A DNA stretch of 64,000 nt from Dillenia suffruticosa (GCA_033439265.1 JAVTVX010000031.1:13553001-13617000); one strand, 5' to 3'. Shown: positions 35,101-49,070, counted from the stretch's first letter. A program made the numbers and translations. Notes: a model not told the origin generated them from the sequence alone.

Positions 35101-38100
35101 TTATTCCTCATTACCAAATTTCTTGGCAATTATTGGTCGGACATCATCAGCATCAATCAGGGTCTCTAGGAAGGGAAGCAATGATAGAAGTGCACAGTCT
35201 GATGGGTCATCAAACCAACTCTTTATTGGAATCCCATTATTCACTTGCAACCTGAAAACCTGAAACCATGAACAGATAAGGGGCTTAAGAAAATTCAAAT
35301 ATTGCTGCAGAGTCAAGGTGTCCATATATTTTATTCTATTTTACTTTTTCTACTTTATAGGGAAACTAAGAACTTTATTACAAAAACATAGTCCATAATC
35401 TTCCTCAAATTATTAAAAAAAAATACTTAGATTTGCTCCAAACGTTGCAGCCCCACTTTGGACAAACTATTGAAAATGGGACTCTGGGTTGCCACACATA
35501 CGACACGATTTTCTGAAATTATGTACATCTTCCATGTCAAGTTTCCCATCCTAAAGTTCCTAGCCAATATAAATAGCTGATAATCTTAAACCATACCTAA
35601 TATTATACATCAGCAATATGATAATCTCATCACATTCATCGAGCAGATGAACAGCGTGAGGAGCATGAGGAAATCGCAAAAGAAAGCCAGAAAATAAGAA
35701 CAAGAGAAATGTGAGGAAAGAGCTAACCAAGGACGCAAGCATCAAAACTAAAACGGGCAGGTAAAATACCTGGGGAGAATTATCAATAATTGCAACCTTA
35801 GCAAGATCAACCCCTAGAACTGTCAAGTCCTTAGTGTAGCTGCCATCTGAAAAAATGCATGATTCACGATAAGCTCGACGGGAAATAATCTTTCCATCTG
35901 GATCCAGTATATTGAGAAGTTGCTCTGCATATATGCTTTGACTGGCAGTGAAGATAACAACTTCAAACATCTGGGCAACTCTCTCCAAAAATGTCTGAAG
36001 GTATGGCCTTTGTTTTACATAGACAGTATGCTCTTTCATGTTAAAAAATACAGGAAATGTGAAGTCAGCATCATCACAGTGCTCCAATGTTGAGTGGACG
36101 AGGGTTTCTGTAAATATCAGACACAACCAAATTTTTCCATTAAATGACTTCCTACCCTAGGAATGTAAAATGAACACGTGAAAGGAAAAAAAAAATAGAG
36201 AATCTATGCTTTTGGTTTTGAGGAGATTCAAGATAAATGCATATGTGAAAGAAATAGGATTTCAAGTTGCATTATAAATCTTGATTGTTCTTGCATACCT
36301 GAATTAATACTGTCACTAGCTTACATGATTCCAGGTAAATTTAAGACCACTCAAAATTTGAGAAAATGACCTAAGTAGTTTTAGTTGTTCTAATCATAAA
36401 TCTTTTACCACTTTGATGAACTCAAAGTGTAGTACTAAAGTTTGGCAAAAAAGGCAATAGAAAAGTCATAAATAATACTTACATAATAAGGATGAAGAAA
36501 ATAGCTCAAATGAAGACAACAAAGTTGGAAAATGAGGTACATAGAGTTTGATTCGTACCATCCAAATCTAGAACAAGGGTGATATGTTTCCTCTTCTTCG
36601 TTTCCTTTGGAAATACAGACGGCCAGGAACTTGGTGCTTCATCTGATAGGTCTGGCAAATTTTTTATGAACAAGTGAGGATCAAAACTCTCAGCTTCATC
36701 CAACTCAGAATGTAGGTTAGAATTGGTGTCCTGGTCGTGGGGTTTCATCTGATGGATTGCAAGATATAAGCAGTCATCTGAGTTTAGTTCAGCTTCTTCA
36801 CATAAATTTGGATGATTTGTTCTCCTGCTGTCTACAGATTCCTCAAGGATGGGCAATAGCATATACTGCTCAGCCACATCAAAGAGCAGAGAAGACTCAG
36901 CACATGTGTGACCAGGAAAAGGATTTGTATCAGTATTGGCACCATATGCTATGTCTCCATCAAAGGGTAAGCATGAAACAATCATGTCAGATATGTAGAA
37001 GTCTGTCACATTGCAAGTTTCTGAGTTACATGAGCTTCTGCTGCCACTGTCACTATCATCAGCTTTAAACTCGGGAACACCGTGATAGATGTTGCTCCAT
37101 TCTGCCCAATGGAAGAAATGGAAGCAAAGATTTTAAAAATAAATTCCCAGAGAACGTCCGCAATTTTTTATACATGTAAAATAATGAAAGCAAGTGCCCG
37201 CATAAGGCAATACATAGTAGCATCCACACTGCCTCAAACACTGCTGCTTAGAGTTCCATAAAAGTGAAGAAAAAAGAAAATACGAGTTTTCAGCCAGAAT
37301 ATGATCCCTGTAATCTGCTTATGGTCAACTTAAAATACCCATAAGCTTTGATTTTATAAAAGCCAGAAACATTCTACTGCTGTTTAAAAAGTTAATGTTA
37401 AGAATTCTAAACAGCAAGTTTTTACTGCTCCTGATATCTCCTAGATAAGTGAGTGGATATCTACCATTCCCATCATTACTACAGCTAAAAACAGTATCTC
37501 TTCCCTAATTGTGGTATTGTGCATCTGAAAATGACAAAACTTTATCCTTAAGAAATTTTAAGTCTGGGAACATTGTTTATTCTTCATACGTCCTCTCCCT
37601 TCCTTCTATCCTACTAAGATGCATTTTCTCCTTTTTCTTTTCTTGTCAATCTGAAAATATCCTCTTTCCTCTGGTCCAAAAAGGTATCATAGAACAAGGT
37701 TATAAAAGCCGGGATATACCGAAGGAATTTGCCCTCATATTGATCTTTCCTATTACATAAATTAGGTCACTTTCAAGTACACATGTATATCCCTTTATCT
37801 AGTAGAAATTATTGAACAAGTCTAACCATCCTTAAGTGAATTCAATTCCTTCAGCTCAAAGAAATTGCAATGGTGGTCCCTATTAGAGCACCAATTTATG
37901 ATGCAAGCAATAACAAATATCTGTAACTGTGGCCCCTATTAGTGTGCAAATCCTAGTAGTGGTAACACCAAGAGTGAGAAAATGACACTGTAATATTATA
38001 TACATGCACGAACTTGCCTTCAAAGAGACAGAGAATCATGCAGCTAAAAACCCTAAATAAGTGGATTGTCTTGTATATTGAAGAATAACTCGATTATGAT

Positions 38101-40405
38101 TTCCAGCTAGCATCAATACCAATTAAGTAGAAGTATCGACTCAGCTCCAACAAGAAAGCAGTGAGCTTCATGGAGAATCACTAATTCAAGAAGACTGAAG
38201 TCACGACCAGGAACTTATGTTACCTGTATCATCATCCATAGTTCGCTCTGGATGAACTTCACTTGACCCCAGTATGGGTGAAAATATTGTCTCCAAATTT
38301 GCTGGGACTGCAGCTTTGGAACATTCCTGCATATTAAATGAAATAGGATTATTGTTCTTAATCACAAAGCCGTTTTCCAATAAACTTAATTTAGAAACTA
38401 AGCAAATGCAGTTGGGAGGATGAACTCAACAGTTAAAAGTGAAGTATAATAAGAGTTTGATAAGCATGTCAAAAGTTTGTTCAGGATGATAATTTCAAAC
38501 AAAAAATTAAACAATTTTTTGGTAAGATGTGTCAAGCTCAGACAGAGTCAAGGCATCCCAACCAATTCAAGGCCAGAAACTGATTTTTTTTTTCAAAAGA
38601 TGGGACGGTCTACCAAATATGGAATTAGAAAAGCATGCTAGACATCTGAAATGCATCTTCGGGCATGAAAGAAACGAAAACCTCTCATTTCTATTATGGC
38701 AACTGAAAGTTGACCAGACATAACTAGAACTACAATTAAATTGGAACTCTAGATACACTCAAAGATGTGCATGTGTTTCCCAAATCACCCAAGGCTATGA
38801 AGAGATAAATAGCATCAGCAGCAGCATATCAAGCATTCAGACAACCTATAAACAATGCAAAATGACAATCAAAAGGGAAAAAGTTCCTAAACTCTACAGA
38901 TAATAGCTTGATCTAAATGAGGAAATAATTATCATTCTCACTGTGCTTGTCTCTTCACATGAAGCTGATGGTGGCTTTTCAAGTCTAAGAGTTTCATCAC
39001 CAGTTAGTTCTCGATTGTCAACAGCTTCATCATTTCTACCATCCTCAGTAGCTATCTCCATTCTTGCAGAAACTACGGTACAATAAATAGAGAAATTAAG
39101 AACTTACAATTTTCTGATTGCACAATAGTCTATTCATGGCACAAGAAGCAACAAAGCTCTGTGCATGTGTATGATTACATGCAAACATAAAAAGCAGCAG
39201 AATAGTTCAATTCATCATCTAGTAGCACTTGATGCAATGTCTCCAGATGGCCCCAGAAAAAAAAAAAGAAAAGAAACACGCGCGCACGTGCACTGAGATA
39301 TTTCATCTCAGAAATATCCTGTGATGAAACACAGTACAAAGTGCACTTGTTTTTTATGTTATACGGTTTCCATCAATGAATACTTGACCCTTTCTTAGCA
39401 AAATAACTACTCGCAATTAATAATGTCCTACTAATTTTAGATATGAATGAAGGTTCAAACCTAATGTTATGACTTCATAAGTAACTTTCTCTTTTCAAAA
39501 TTTTTTTCTTCCTTGTGCTATACAGAATCAATCACTCCTTTTTCCATGATCAAAATTAACCAGCAATTATCTTTACAGAAAATATGAAGTGTTCTGATAT
39601 TTATGACAATAAATGTATTATATATCATTCTGTGGGCTCATAGCAAAAGATAAAAGTGAAAACAGGAAAAAAAAAATGCATTTTGAAACATCTTAAACTT
39701 TGAAAGAAAGTAACCCATTAGCTCCCAAAAATGTCAATGTGAAATTTCTTCCCATTGGAAAACACATAACAAAAATGGAAAAAGTAAAACTTGCAAGTGT
39801 TGCATGTGTAATCTGAAAATGGATTAAATAAAAGAGGTTATATCCACAAGAATTGAAAATGAGATTGTGCCAACTCAAAAAAGTTTCTGGAATAAAAACA
39901 TCATCCTACATTTATTGCATTATTGCAATCTCATATTATGGAAGTGCTTACTCTCCTGCTATTTCTTGCGAAAGATAACACAATGAATATCTTCAGCATC
40001 TAATTTCCAAAGAGAAGCCTAAATCACTTAAAAACCTTTGATACAAAGAAAAAATTGCAGTTTGCTTTCTTCTCAAAATTTCTATTATGGTATGGTTATG
40101 CCCCTGGAAGATCAAAATGTTGACACAATACAGATCTTCGCAATTGCACCAATGGCTAGACAATTCAACACAATGCAGCAGATTCATTAATGAAAAATTT
40201 CCTCATAAGGAACATTTCTCAAGAACAGTTGCTTACCATCATCAAAACCATGAATAAAAAAATCAAGATCTGCTTTTTGATGTGACGCCCGGGTATTAGA
40301 GCATGGAATCTTGGATATTACACTTGACTTTTGGCAAACATGAAGACCATTCTTTTCTTTTAAACATCCCCTCCCTAACTTGGTTTTCATTTTTAGTGCT
40401 GGCAT
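35101..40405 (-). CDS. SSP4: RNA polymerase II CTD phosphatase, SCP1-like small phosphatase SSP4 group
   Basis: Six coding exons: 40405-40237, 39072-38942, 38326-38224, 37101-36559, 36107-35770 and 35259-35101. They sum to 1443 nt (480 aa plus stop), with GT-AG introns and consistent phases. The N-terminus MPALKMKTK and the acidic, low-complexity middle match plant SSP4/SSP4b. The FCP1-homology domain is at about 308-465. Its catalytic DLDET (residues 313-317) is split across the 36559/36107 junction, so unspliced reading shows a false DLDG. Then come the HSTLEHC, VYVKQRPYLQTFL, VVIFTASQSIYAEQLL and KVAIIDNSPQVF motifs. It ends FGNEE. The family removes phosphates from Ser2/Ser5 of the Pol II CTD heptad in the nucleus. 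Symbol is by family resemblance; SSP4 versus SSP4b is not resolved. Confidence 0.9.
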
Positions 40406-40418
40406 TTGATCTGGTGTT

Positions 40419-42239
40419 CTGATGTATGCAACAATCTCGTAACAGAAACATCAATGAAGAAAAAAGAAGCTATGATCAACCAGATTAGCAGCACATATGT
40501 TGAGACAAAATGCAAATTTGCAGGACGAATAGTTGCAAACCTGCAGGAAAATCAAAGTTCAGCTGATCAGCACTCAAGCCATTAACACTTAATTTTTGTT
40601 TTCGGCAGATGGTAACCCAAGCTCAATATCATTGCAGAGTAAAAATCTATAAAATTACAATGCTGCAAAGCAACAATAATATCCCCAAGAAAACAACAAA
40701 ACATTGAAAATGACTAAAGAAAGTTTGTGACTCTGTAACTCCCAACTACTGAGAAAAAGACTATCTGGTTATGTCCACCAGATGAATTTGCACTGTTGAA
40801 TCAACTAGTAATTGCAATAGAATTTTGAGAACTACAAAACATAGCAGTTCTGATGGAAAGAACAATATGTTTCTAGCTCTAAGAGAATGTGAAAAACATG
40901 AAGTGAAAGAAGACACATCCCAGCCAATTTTGAAGGCAGCAGTACTCCTAGCATCCTCATTGAATATGCTAATTAAGCTCCACTTAGTAGTTGGATTTTA
41001 CTTCAGATGGTAATATTAATTATGCTCATTAAACTTCAGCACACAACATACTGAGGTAGTTTATCAGATGCAATATCAACAAGATAACATCCTCTTTTGT
41101 GATTATCTTATTTTACTGCATTTTGAGGATACATTAATTGTTTAAGATGAAATGAACAACTATCCTATCAAGCACAGACTCGGGACATGAGACACAACAC
41201 GGCCACAAGTTACACTATAAGTTACAAAGTATCGCATGTTGTCTTGTCCAAAAAGAATGCGTCTGGCTTGAACACACTCGTTTCTGGATGTCTCCATGCA
41301 ACATAGCACATCACATATCTGTGAACCAAAACATTATTGATAATCAGGGTTTCGACCCCCTTTTCCAAGTTGATTACAACAAAAGCTATTCTACGAAAAT
41401 TTGTGTCTTCATTTGTCAAAGATGCAATTATGCCACCAATCACCTACTGAATTTCCACTAGTTCAAAGCACCAAGTACTACGAAAAAAGTGACAGCTTAT
41501 TTCTAACCAAGAAACTATATATTAGAAGCTAAACTGAAGATTCCTATAAAAATTAGTCACTATAATCAACCTTTAGTTGACTCAACCTCAAATATTCCGT
41601 CCAATTCCAAACCTACAAATTAATTCATCCATTATTCTAGATTCCTACTAAAATATCAAATAGTGTAGCACGATTCGACCATGCCATTAATGAAAATAAA
41701 ATTTTTAAATTTATTTTAAAAATCACATTTTAATAGAATCAAGAAGTATCAATTCCAAATATCACTAGAAATCACCCAAAAGAAAACCAACGACAGCAAC
41801 AACACCAGCATCTTTTCCCATATAATTAGCTTAAGATAAGCCGAAATAAAGGGCAAAAGGGGAGAGAGAAGTTAACTTTAGTAAAACAGCAAACAAACCC
41901 AAAAAATTAATACGAACAAGATCCAAAATCCAACATCAAAAACACCAAAATTCCCGAAGTACACAAGCCCCAATTCAAATTAAAGTCAACCCAAGTTTAT
42001 GCTTCAATCAATCAACACAAACAAATTAACAAACGAAATGCACAAAAATCATAGTAAGAAGCATCCAATTTTAAGAAACAATCACAAATCATACATAAGC
42101 TAAACCCCTACAACATCAAAACATACAATTGACAATCGAATTACATGGTCAACGTAAGCTAAAACAAAAGATTATCGAAAATGATTAGCTAATTAATTAT
42201 AAAAATACAAAATGAATTGATAGTGAAAATAATACCTAC
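40419..42239 (-). other. 5'UTR intron of the phosphatase gene
   Basis: Inferred intron: donor GAGGAG|GTAGGT (exon end 42240), acceptor CATACATCAG just before the 13-nt leader of the start exon (exon begins 40418). It contains no supported coding frame. A long first intron in the leader is common in plant genes and may enhance expression. Confidence 0.5.
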
Positions 42240-42252
42240 CTCCTCAAAGCAA

Positions 42253-42303
<51 letters not shown>

Positions 42304-42357
42304 GTTTTTACTCTCTTTATGTTCTGGGAGTCCAATCAAGTACGACTCTTTTGTGTG

Positions 42358-42388
<31 letters not shown>

Positions 42389-42400
42389 AAAATGAGTCAG
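42240..42400 (-). other. Non-coding first exon and (GA)n leader of the phosphatase gene
   Basis: On the minus strand, long (GA)n tracts (42255-42303 and 42361-42389 in plus coordinates as CT) lie just upstream of the donor at 42240/42239. GA-rich leaders are usual in plant mRNAs. The transcription start cannot be fixed. Confidence 0.45.
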
Positions 42401-42506
42401 CAAACTTTTCTCCGTGGAAATGGTTATCAAACGTCGACTTCGGTTTAGATCCCACGGACAGCGTCGATCGGATCTCCGTCATTTGGTTTTGCCCACTAGG
42501 ATTATG

Positions 42507-42514
42507 CCACGTGG
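42507..42514. promoter_or_regulatory. G-box CCACGTGG upstream of the phosphatase gene
   Basis: A perfect 8-bp palindrome with ACGT core about 110 bp upstream of the GA-rich leader. G-boxes bind bZIP and bHLH (including PIF) factors. Functional status is inference. Confidence 0.4.
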
Positions 42515-43384
42515 GATGGTGTGCACATCACGGAAAGAGAGGACTAACTGAATTTTGCATGACTATGATCGCAAGCAGCGCGTGCGTACACCGCACTTTT
42601 ACACGAGCGACCACTTGTGTTTACAGGCACTTTAGATGTGACGAGAACGCACGTGATCGAATGGCGCGTGAGATCGATTGTTGAGGACCGAAGGGAAAAT
42701 ACGGAAGCCGAAGTGTGGAGAAGGTGGCAGTTGATTATTGGTCGGATTAGGTTCGAGTCTAAAAAAAAAAAAAAAAACAAATGAAATGGTCTCATATTTC
42801 TTTTAAAGTCCACGTAATACTACTCCAAACTAAATAATTTTGAACAATTTACGCACTAATTTTATTATTGTAATAATAAAAATATAACACAATAATTTAG
42901 TTTCAAACAATTTATCAAATGCGGAGAGATATTCTTATTTACAATATCCTATACTCACGTGTCTTAGCCACCGAGGATCCTCTTTATTTCATTAAAAATG
43001 GTGTTAGGAAAAATTGTTTTCATCGTAAATATTAATGAAAGAAGCCAACTGTCAATCGTTATATTAACTATTTTCCAAAAACAAAAGGTATGCGATTATG
43101 AAGACAAAATCCTGATTCTAATGTTAAAATTATACATAATTCTTATTTTATGGTCTTCCAATTAAGGGGGTCAGCTGCATCAGCACTATTAAAAATATAT
43201 ATTATATACCGATTTGATTTTGATATAATATTTTATTTTTTTTATATTTTTATATTTTTATATTTCTAATTATTTTTATATTCGTACGAATAAGTTTTCT
43301 ATATAAATTTAACTTATTATAATAATTCATTATATCAATTGAGTATTAAGTTTTATATTTTTTCTGATACTATACCAAACATTA
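42515..43384. other. Intergenic DNA
   Basis: The first 250 bp, with raised GC, probably belong to the phosphatase promoter; the rest is AT-rich with an A run (42761-42776). No gene seen. Confidence 0.45.
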
Positions 43385-43560
43385 TTTACAATCATATTTC
43401 GATTAGTTTGATCGGAAACTTACAGTGGTCCATTTAGAAAGCTACCCTCCTGATATAATCTACTCTATACTTATGTCGCGAGTCAAATTCGGAATTTTGA
43501 TTAAGCGACTTAGCGTTACGTACCACTAAACAAACAGACTGGTGGTTATGTTTCATATTA
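43385..43560 (-). mobile_element. SINE, family B, inverted copy
   Basis: Reverse complement aligns with 26431-26614: TAGAGTAGATTATATCAGGAG, GTAGCTTTCTAAATGG, ACTAATCGAAATATG. On the minus strand TTTAGTGGTACGTAACG and GAATTTGACTC stand at A-box and B-box positions. Boundaries are approximate and TSD was not found. Confidence 0.5.
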
Positions 43561-44602
43561 TTATAATGTTCTTAATCTCTAATATGATATCACAACCATT
43601 TTTATCTATCTCTCAAATTCATATTTATATTTTCTTTACAATTTAGAAGTGTTAAATCCCCTTGACAAAAAATAGTTTGGAAATTGGTTGATGTAGTGCT
43701 TGCTTAATCAATCAACCCCTTTTGACCGAAAATAGTTTATAGGTGATACTAATCTCAGATTTGCACATGTAACTCTCAAGGGACTATCTTTTTTATTTAC
43801 TTTTAGTTTTGATTTTGTTTTGTATGAAACATTTGCAATTTTCTATCTTTCTAATCATTTTAGTATGTCTCAACATTTTGTTTATTTGTGCATAATATTT
43901 TGTTCATGAATATTTGATAATTTGCGCGAGCATTTGAGTATTGCATGTTTATTGAGCTAACTTATTTTGATTTATGATTAAAAAAGAAAATTAATAATAA
44001 ACGACACGTTCCGTTAGTCTTCAGAGTTTTGTTAAGACTTTTGCTTATCTTCAAATTTTTGATAGTTCTAGGATTTTCTTCGGTCTTCACACTCTTTCTA
44101 CTCTTCAATTCAAAAATAGTTTTCAAACTTTTGAGTACTATGTATAACTACCGGAGGCACAAGTTTAATTTGACCATTGATATTTGATATACATTTCAAA
44201 ACAATATCCGATTTGGTATAACTATTGGAGTTTTAACTCTAATTTTGATAGAAATTTATTAAATAAGATATTACAACTGATTATACTTTAACTATACTTT
44301 ATGAGATATATTATGAACATGGCATTCGGATTTGTTGATTAAAATTTGTTTGATATTTGTAATAAGTTTTTGTTTGAAATGTTAATATATCTATATGTAA
44401 TTTTTTTAATAAACAATCGGTATTCAATAATTATTTTGAATTTAACTAAATCTGATTCGAATCGAATTGATCGCTTAAAGAATAAAACTCTTATAATACC
44501 TATTTTCTCAATACATAAACTCGAAATCGAGATTTTATTTAAGAGTTATTAATGTTCAATCATCGTGCCAATCAGACAATGCGAATCTGTATAATCTTAA
44601 TA
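43561..44602. other. AT-rich intergenic DNA with a short dispersed repeat
   Basis: No gene. A segment at about 44435-44545 (TTGAATTTAACTAAATCTGA through CGAGATTTTATTTAAGAGT) resembles 19390-19510 and, less well, 45585-45700. It is an additional low-copy dispersed repeat of unknown class. Confidence 0.4.
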
Positions 44603-45193
44603 CTTACCAACTTCTTATGACTTGCTATTTCTTTCCCTCCTCCCAAGGCTATCTAGGAGTCATTGACATACATGCAACAATAGATTGTGGGAACGCGATC
44701 TAGTAAGACATGCATTTGAGATAATATTGGAAAAGTCAATCACAACTAATTAATAGGTATTTCAGTTGTGCGTCTAGTTTGAAGCTTACCAACTTCACAT
44801 GACTTACCATTTCTTTCCCTCCTCCCAAGGCTATCTAGGAGTCATTGACATACATGCAACAATAGACTTACTTACCAACTTCATATTCTAGGAGTCATTG
44901 ACATACATGCAACATTAGACTTACTTACCAACTTCATATGACTTACTATGTCTTTCCCTCCTCCCAAGGCTATCTAGGAGCCATTGACATACATGCAACA
45001 ATAGACTTACTTACCAACTTCATATGACTTACTATTTCTTTCCCTCCTCCCAAGGCTATCTAGGAGCCATTGATATACATGCAACAATAGATTGTGAGAA
45101 TGTGATCTAGTAAGACATGCATCGGAGATAATATTGGAAGAATCAGTCACAACTAGTTGATAAATATTTCAGTTGTATATTTAGATTGAAACT
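44603..45193. repeat. Nested 86-bp tandem repeat
   Basis: A unit starting CTTACCAACTTC begins at 44603, 44785, 44871, 44924 and 45010. The full period is 86 bp; the 44871 unit is an internally deleted 53-bp form. A second module with GATTGTG, GATCTAGTAAGACATGCAT and ATTTCAGTTGT follows the first and the last unit (about 44683-44782 and 45090-45193), implying a larger duplication followed by expansion of the 86-bp unit. Confidence 0.85.
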
Positions 45194-46137
45194 AAAATGG
45201 CTCAATTTTTGTTCATTGGATCCTTGTATATGAATCAAAGAAGTTTGGTGATGTGGCTCAAAGGACTTTCATGATAATGTCCTATTTCATGATGTCTTTT
45301 TTTCATGCAACAAAATTTTTATTTTTCTAGTCTATCTTTTTTGATAGGGTAGATCAGGTCATGACACGGGACTATATAGTGAAAGTTTAGGCATATTGGT
45401 TTTGGGAAGTTCTTTCGGAGTTGAGAAACGATAAAAAATGCTATGTGCCGATCCAAAACGACATACAATATTGTTCCTAACTACAATAACTCCATAGTAA
45501 AAAACCTTTGATCTCTTTTAGTATATATAACATTTTGTTAACATTTATTAAATGGGTTTAAACATAATAAATATAATATTATAGACTGATACCCTTAAAT
45601 AACGTTTCAGATTTGAATCTTATGTATGAAAAAATAGACGTTAAGAGAAATTGACTCTTTAAAAGTCTAATCCGATTCGAACCGGATTTAGTAAAAAACC
45701 TAACATAATTATTATTATTAGATACCGATAATTTATTGAAAATTAAAATTATACTTAGACTAGAATGTAAGAAACATGAGCCCAAAAAAATTAGATTTGG
45801 CTTGCTTGTATTTAAGAATTCCATATAAAAGTAAAAAATAAAAAAGAAGGAGACACTAGTAATTATGGTGAGTGTAGGTATTCTTTTATAACAAGTGTGA
45901 AGTAACATTTTTATAGAAGTGGGAGTGCGATGTCCATATTTCGTTGAATTCCTCGTTGTGCTAAGGACATTACTTTTCCAATATATATATATATATATAT
46001 TTATATATATCTACATAACACAAAATATTTCATATACACAAAAAATTCACAAAATTTGGTCATTCAAACTATGATATTTAATAAGAATTTCAATCCAACG
46101 CTTGACTAATCGTTTAATAGGCACCAACTTTATAATT
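45194..46137. other. AT-rich intergenic DNA
   Basis: No gene. An (AT)n tract lies at 45980-46002. The minus-strand frame at 45579-45908 is hydrophobic low-complexity translation and is not accepted. Confidence 0.45.
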
Positions 46138-46827
46138 AGTGCTCGTTTGGCAGATTTTTTCCAACTTCTCTTCGAAAACTCCTATCAAACAAAATTTCTT
46201 CTCTTTTATACATTTTCTTCACTTTTTATTTAATACTCAAACTTTTCCGAAATCATATTTTTTATTCTATTTATATTCTCACCTGACTGATACAAAATTT
46301 CAAATATATCTATATCATAAATATATTCATAAATATCATAACTTGGGAGAGTTTAAATATATGTTTTTTTATAAATCTCAAACAATTTCATAGATATTTT
46401 TTATTCCATTTATATGATTTAAGTATTCATAAATATATGACTTATATTATTTTTAAAAATTTTAATTCTTTTATGTTATATAAAAATGATTTTATATTTA
46501 TAAATGTTTGATTTTAATAGTTTAAAAAATAATTTATTTATTTTTATTTTAATTATTAGTATTTATATCTTTTATTTTTAATATGTAGATATATGAATTT
46601 TAATTAATCGATAGTGAGAAAAAAATTATATTTTATGTGTATTCATTAAAAATAGAGTTTATAAAAAATATTTTGTTAACCAGTTTATTTATAAATAAGG
46701 AATATAAAAGTACTTTTTAAAATTAAAAATGTCAAACAATTTTTAATTTTATTTCAAAAGAAATTAATTTATATTTTTCTTTAAAAAGAGAAGATTAGGA
46801 GAAAAAAATTTGACCAAACATGCTCTT
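46138..46827. mobile_element. MITE-like element with imperfect terminal inverted repeats
   Basis: The left end GTGCTCGTTTGGCAGATTTT and the reverse complement of the right end (GAGCATGTTTGGTCAAATTT) match at most positions. Ends of the form GNGCNYGTTTGG are common in plant hAT-like and related MITEs. The 690-bp interior is AT-rich and non-coding. A clean TSD was not identified. Confidence 0.45.
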
Positions 46828-46875
46828 AGCATCACTTAAATAGAAATGTGGTGACATTTTTATTTATTTTGTGTG

Positions 46876-47728
46876 TTTTTAGCCAGGTAACTCCAACATT
46901 TTCCATCCATTTTTATTTATTTTATGAATTTTATTTTTATTATGTTTTGTTTCTAATTTATTTTTCTAATCGAAGGGTTATTGAATTCTTGATTTTTAAT
47001 GATTGTAAGATCTAATTAGACATATTAATTTAATATATTATACATATTTATTTAATTCATGCGCTTCATGGATCATGATTTTTTAGCATTTATTGAATAG
47101 GGGCTCATATTTAATAGTTCTAGAATAATCTATAACTAATTAAAATAACAAATCCATAACTGTTTGTTAGTTTTAATGAAATGGTAATGACATTTATGTC
47201 ACGAAATTGAATAATTTAATTTAAATGAATCTGTCGTATGTTTGTTAATTAGAATTGAATCTCTCTAAATTTTAATATTGTTGAGACTTTAAATTCTAAA
47301 AACTTTTTTAGGGTTGACTCTCGATTAGGGAAATAATTAACGAAATTCTTTTAATTATTGACGAAATTAGGAGAAATTAATCGTTGGGCGTTTGTCGATA
47401 ACTATAACCAATTTATTTATGGTTGTTGAAATCTTTAACTAAATCGATAATCAATCAAATGAAATCAAGGTAGATATAATTTCTTTGGTTAGACTTTATT
47501 CTTATTCCTATTTTCTCTTTTAATAGCTATTATTTAATTGTCTTATTTTAATTGATTTTGTTAATTTAATTTATTAGTTTAATTAAACTCAAATCCCCAT
47601 ATATATTTTTTTATTTTTATTTGTCTTAAAAGAGATAAATCTACCGTTTCCTGTGAATTCGACCATGCTCACCCTAAACTTGTTTTTAGTGAAATAGGTA
47701 TTTTATTTTTGGTTGTTTAATGACACAC
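46876..47728 (+). repeat. Truncated 5' LTR of the Athila-type element
   Basis: From AGCCAGGTAACTCCAAC it aligns with 52319 onward, including CTAATTAGACATATTAATT, GTGAAATAGGTATTTTATTT and the end near TTTAATGACACA. The upstream U3 portion present at 51694-52313 has no counterpart here. Confidence 0.85.
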
Positions 47729-47874
47729 CAAATTTTAGTGCCGTTGTCGGGAAACGATATTAAGTGATTTATTTCTTTTAAAATTTTTTTTCTTGTTTTC
47801 AAGACTAACCCTTTATCGGGAACTTATCGAAAGTTGTCAATAAATTAAAAGAGAAGGACATCAACCACGAGAAT

Positions 47875-49070
47875 ATGACAACCCAACAGAATTTAAGGGA
47901 GTTGGCAACCCCTGAATTTAATCAGCAATCTTTGTGTATTAATTTTTTCAATATTATAACTCCATTCGAATTAAAATCTGAACTGATTCATTTATTGCCT
48001 AAATTTCATGGTCTTGTAGGGGAAGATCCTCACAAACACCTTAAGGAGTTCCACATTGTTTGTTCCATCATGAGATCACAGGGGATAACCAAAGAACAAT
48101 TTAAACTTGTTGTTTTTTCTTTTTCGTTGGTAGATAAGGCCAAGAATTGACTTTTTTATTTGTCTTCTGATTCATTACTACTTGATCTGACTTGGAAATG
48201 ATGTTTTTAGAAAAAAAATTTTCTAACTTCCCGTGTAGCTACTATTAGAAAGGAAATTTGTGGAATAAGACAGTATATCGGGGAAATCTTATATGAATAT
48301 TGAGAAAGATTTCAACAACTATGTGTTAGAAATCCTCGATATTAGATTCCAGAACAATTGTTGATCAAATTTTTCTATGAAGGTCTATCCCCAATGGAAT
48401 AGAATATGATCGATACTGTGAGTGGAGGAGCATTGGTGAACAAGACACCCGATGCAGTAAGAAATTTGATCTCAAACATGGCAGCCAATGCCCAACAATT
48501 TGGAATAAGGCAGGAAGTTCCAAAAAGGCGAGGTCAGTGATTTTTCCCTTAGTCTAGAATTAAAAAAACTAATTTCTCTTACGCGTAATTTTAATGTAGT
48601 AAAAACACAATAGGTCAAGGCATGTGGAGTTTGTTTTAATTTTGGTCATCCTACGAATTTGTACCCTACCATTCGAGAAGATTCAAATGAACAAATCAAT
48701 GCAGCAACAGGATTTCCAGGACAACCACAACAGAAGTATGATCCCTATTCAAATACCTACAACCCAGAATTGAGGGAGCACTCAAATTTTAGTTATGAGA
48801 ATCGACAACAAGGATTTCAACAACAATCTCGACCATAATTTCAGCCACATCAACCTACTTCAAATCAAAGTATGTCTATAGAAGAGATTGTTAAAAATTT
48901 GGCTAATAACACTCAATTGTTTCAATAGAAAAACCAGCGGTTGCAATAGGAAAACCAACGATTTCAATTAAAGACAAGAACCAGTATCCAAAACTTGAAA
49001 AATCATGTGTCACAATTGGCAATGACCATAAGTAGAATGGAGAAAAATAATGGAAAGCTACCATCTTAAG
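47875..49070 (+). pseudogene. Athila-type gag relic
   Basis: Begins MTTQQNLRELATPEF and continues PFELKSELIHLLPKFHGLVG and GEDPHKHLKEFHIVCSIMRS, a signature of Athila gag. The first stop is at 48148-48150. Later fragments in other frames (GGALVNKTPDAVRNLISNMA, AANAQQFG near 48423-48510) complete the gag core. A Gln-rich region follows near 48700-48960. The gene is clearly dead. Confidence 0.85.

Noticed and set aside
44603..45193. Regular repeats considered as a CRISPR array
   Set aside because: Units are contiguous 86-bp tandem copies without unique spacers, in plant nuclear DNA.
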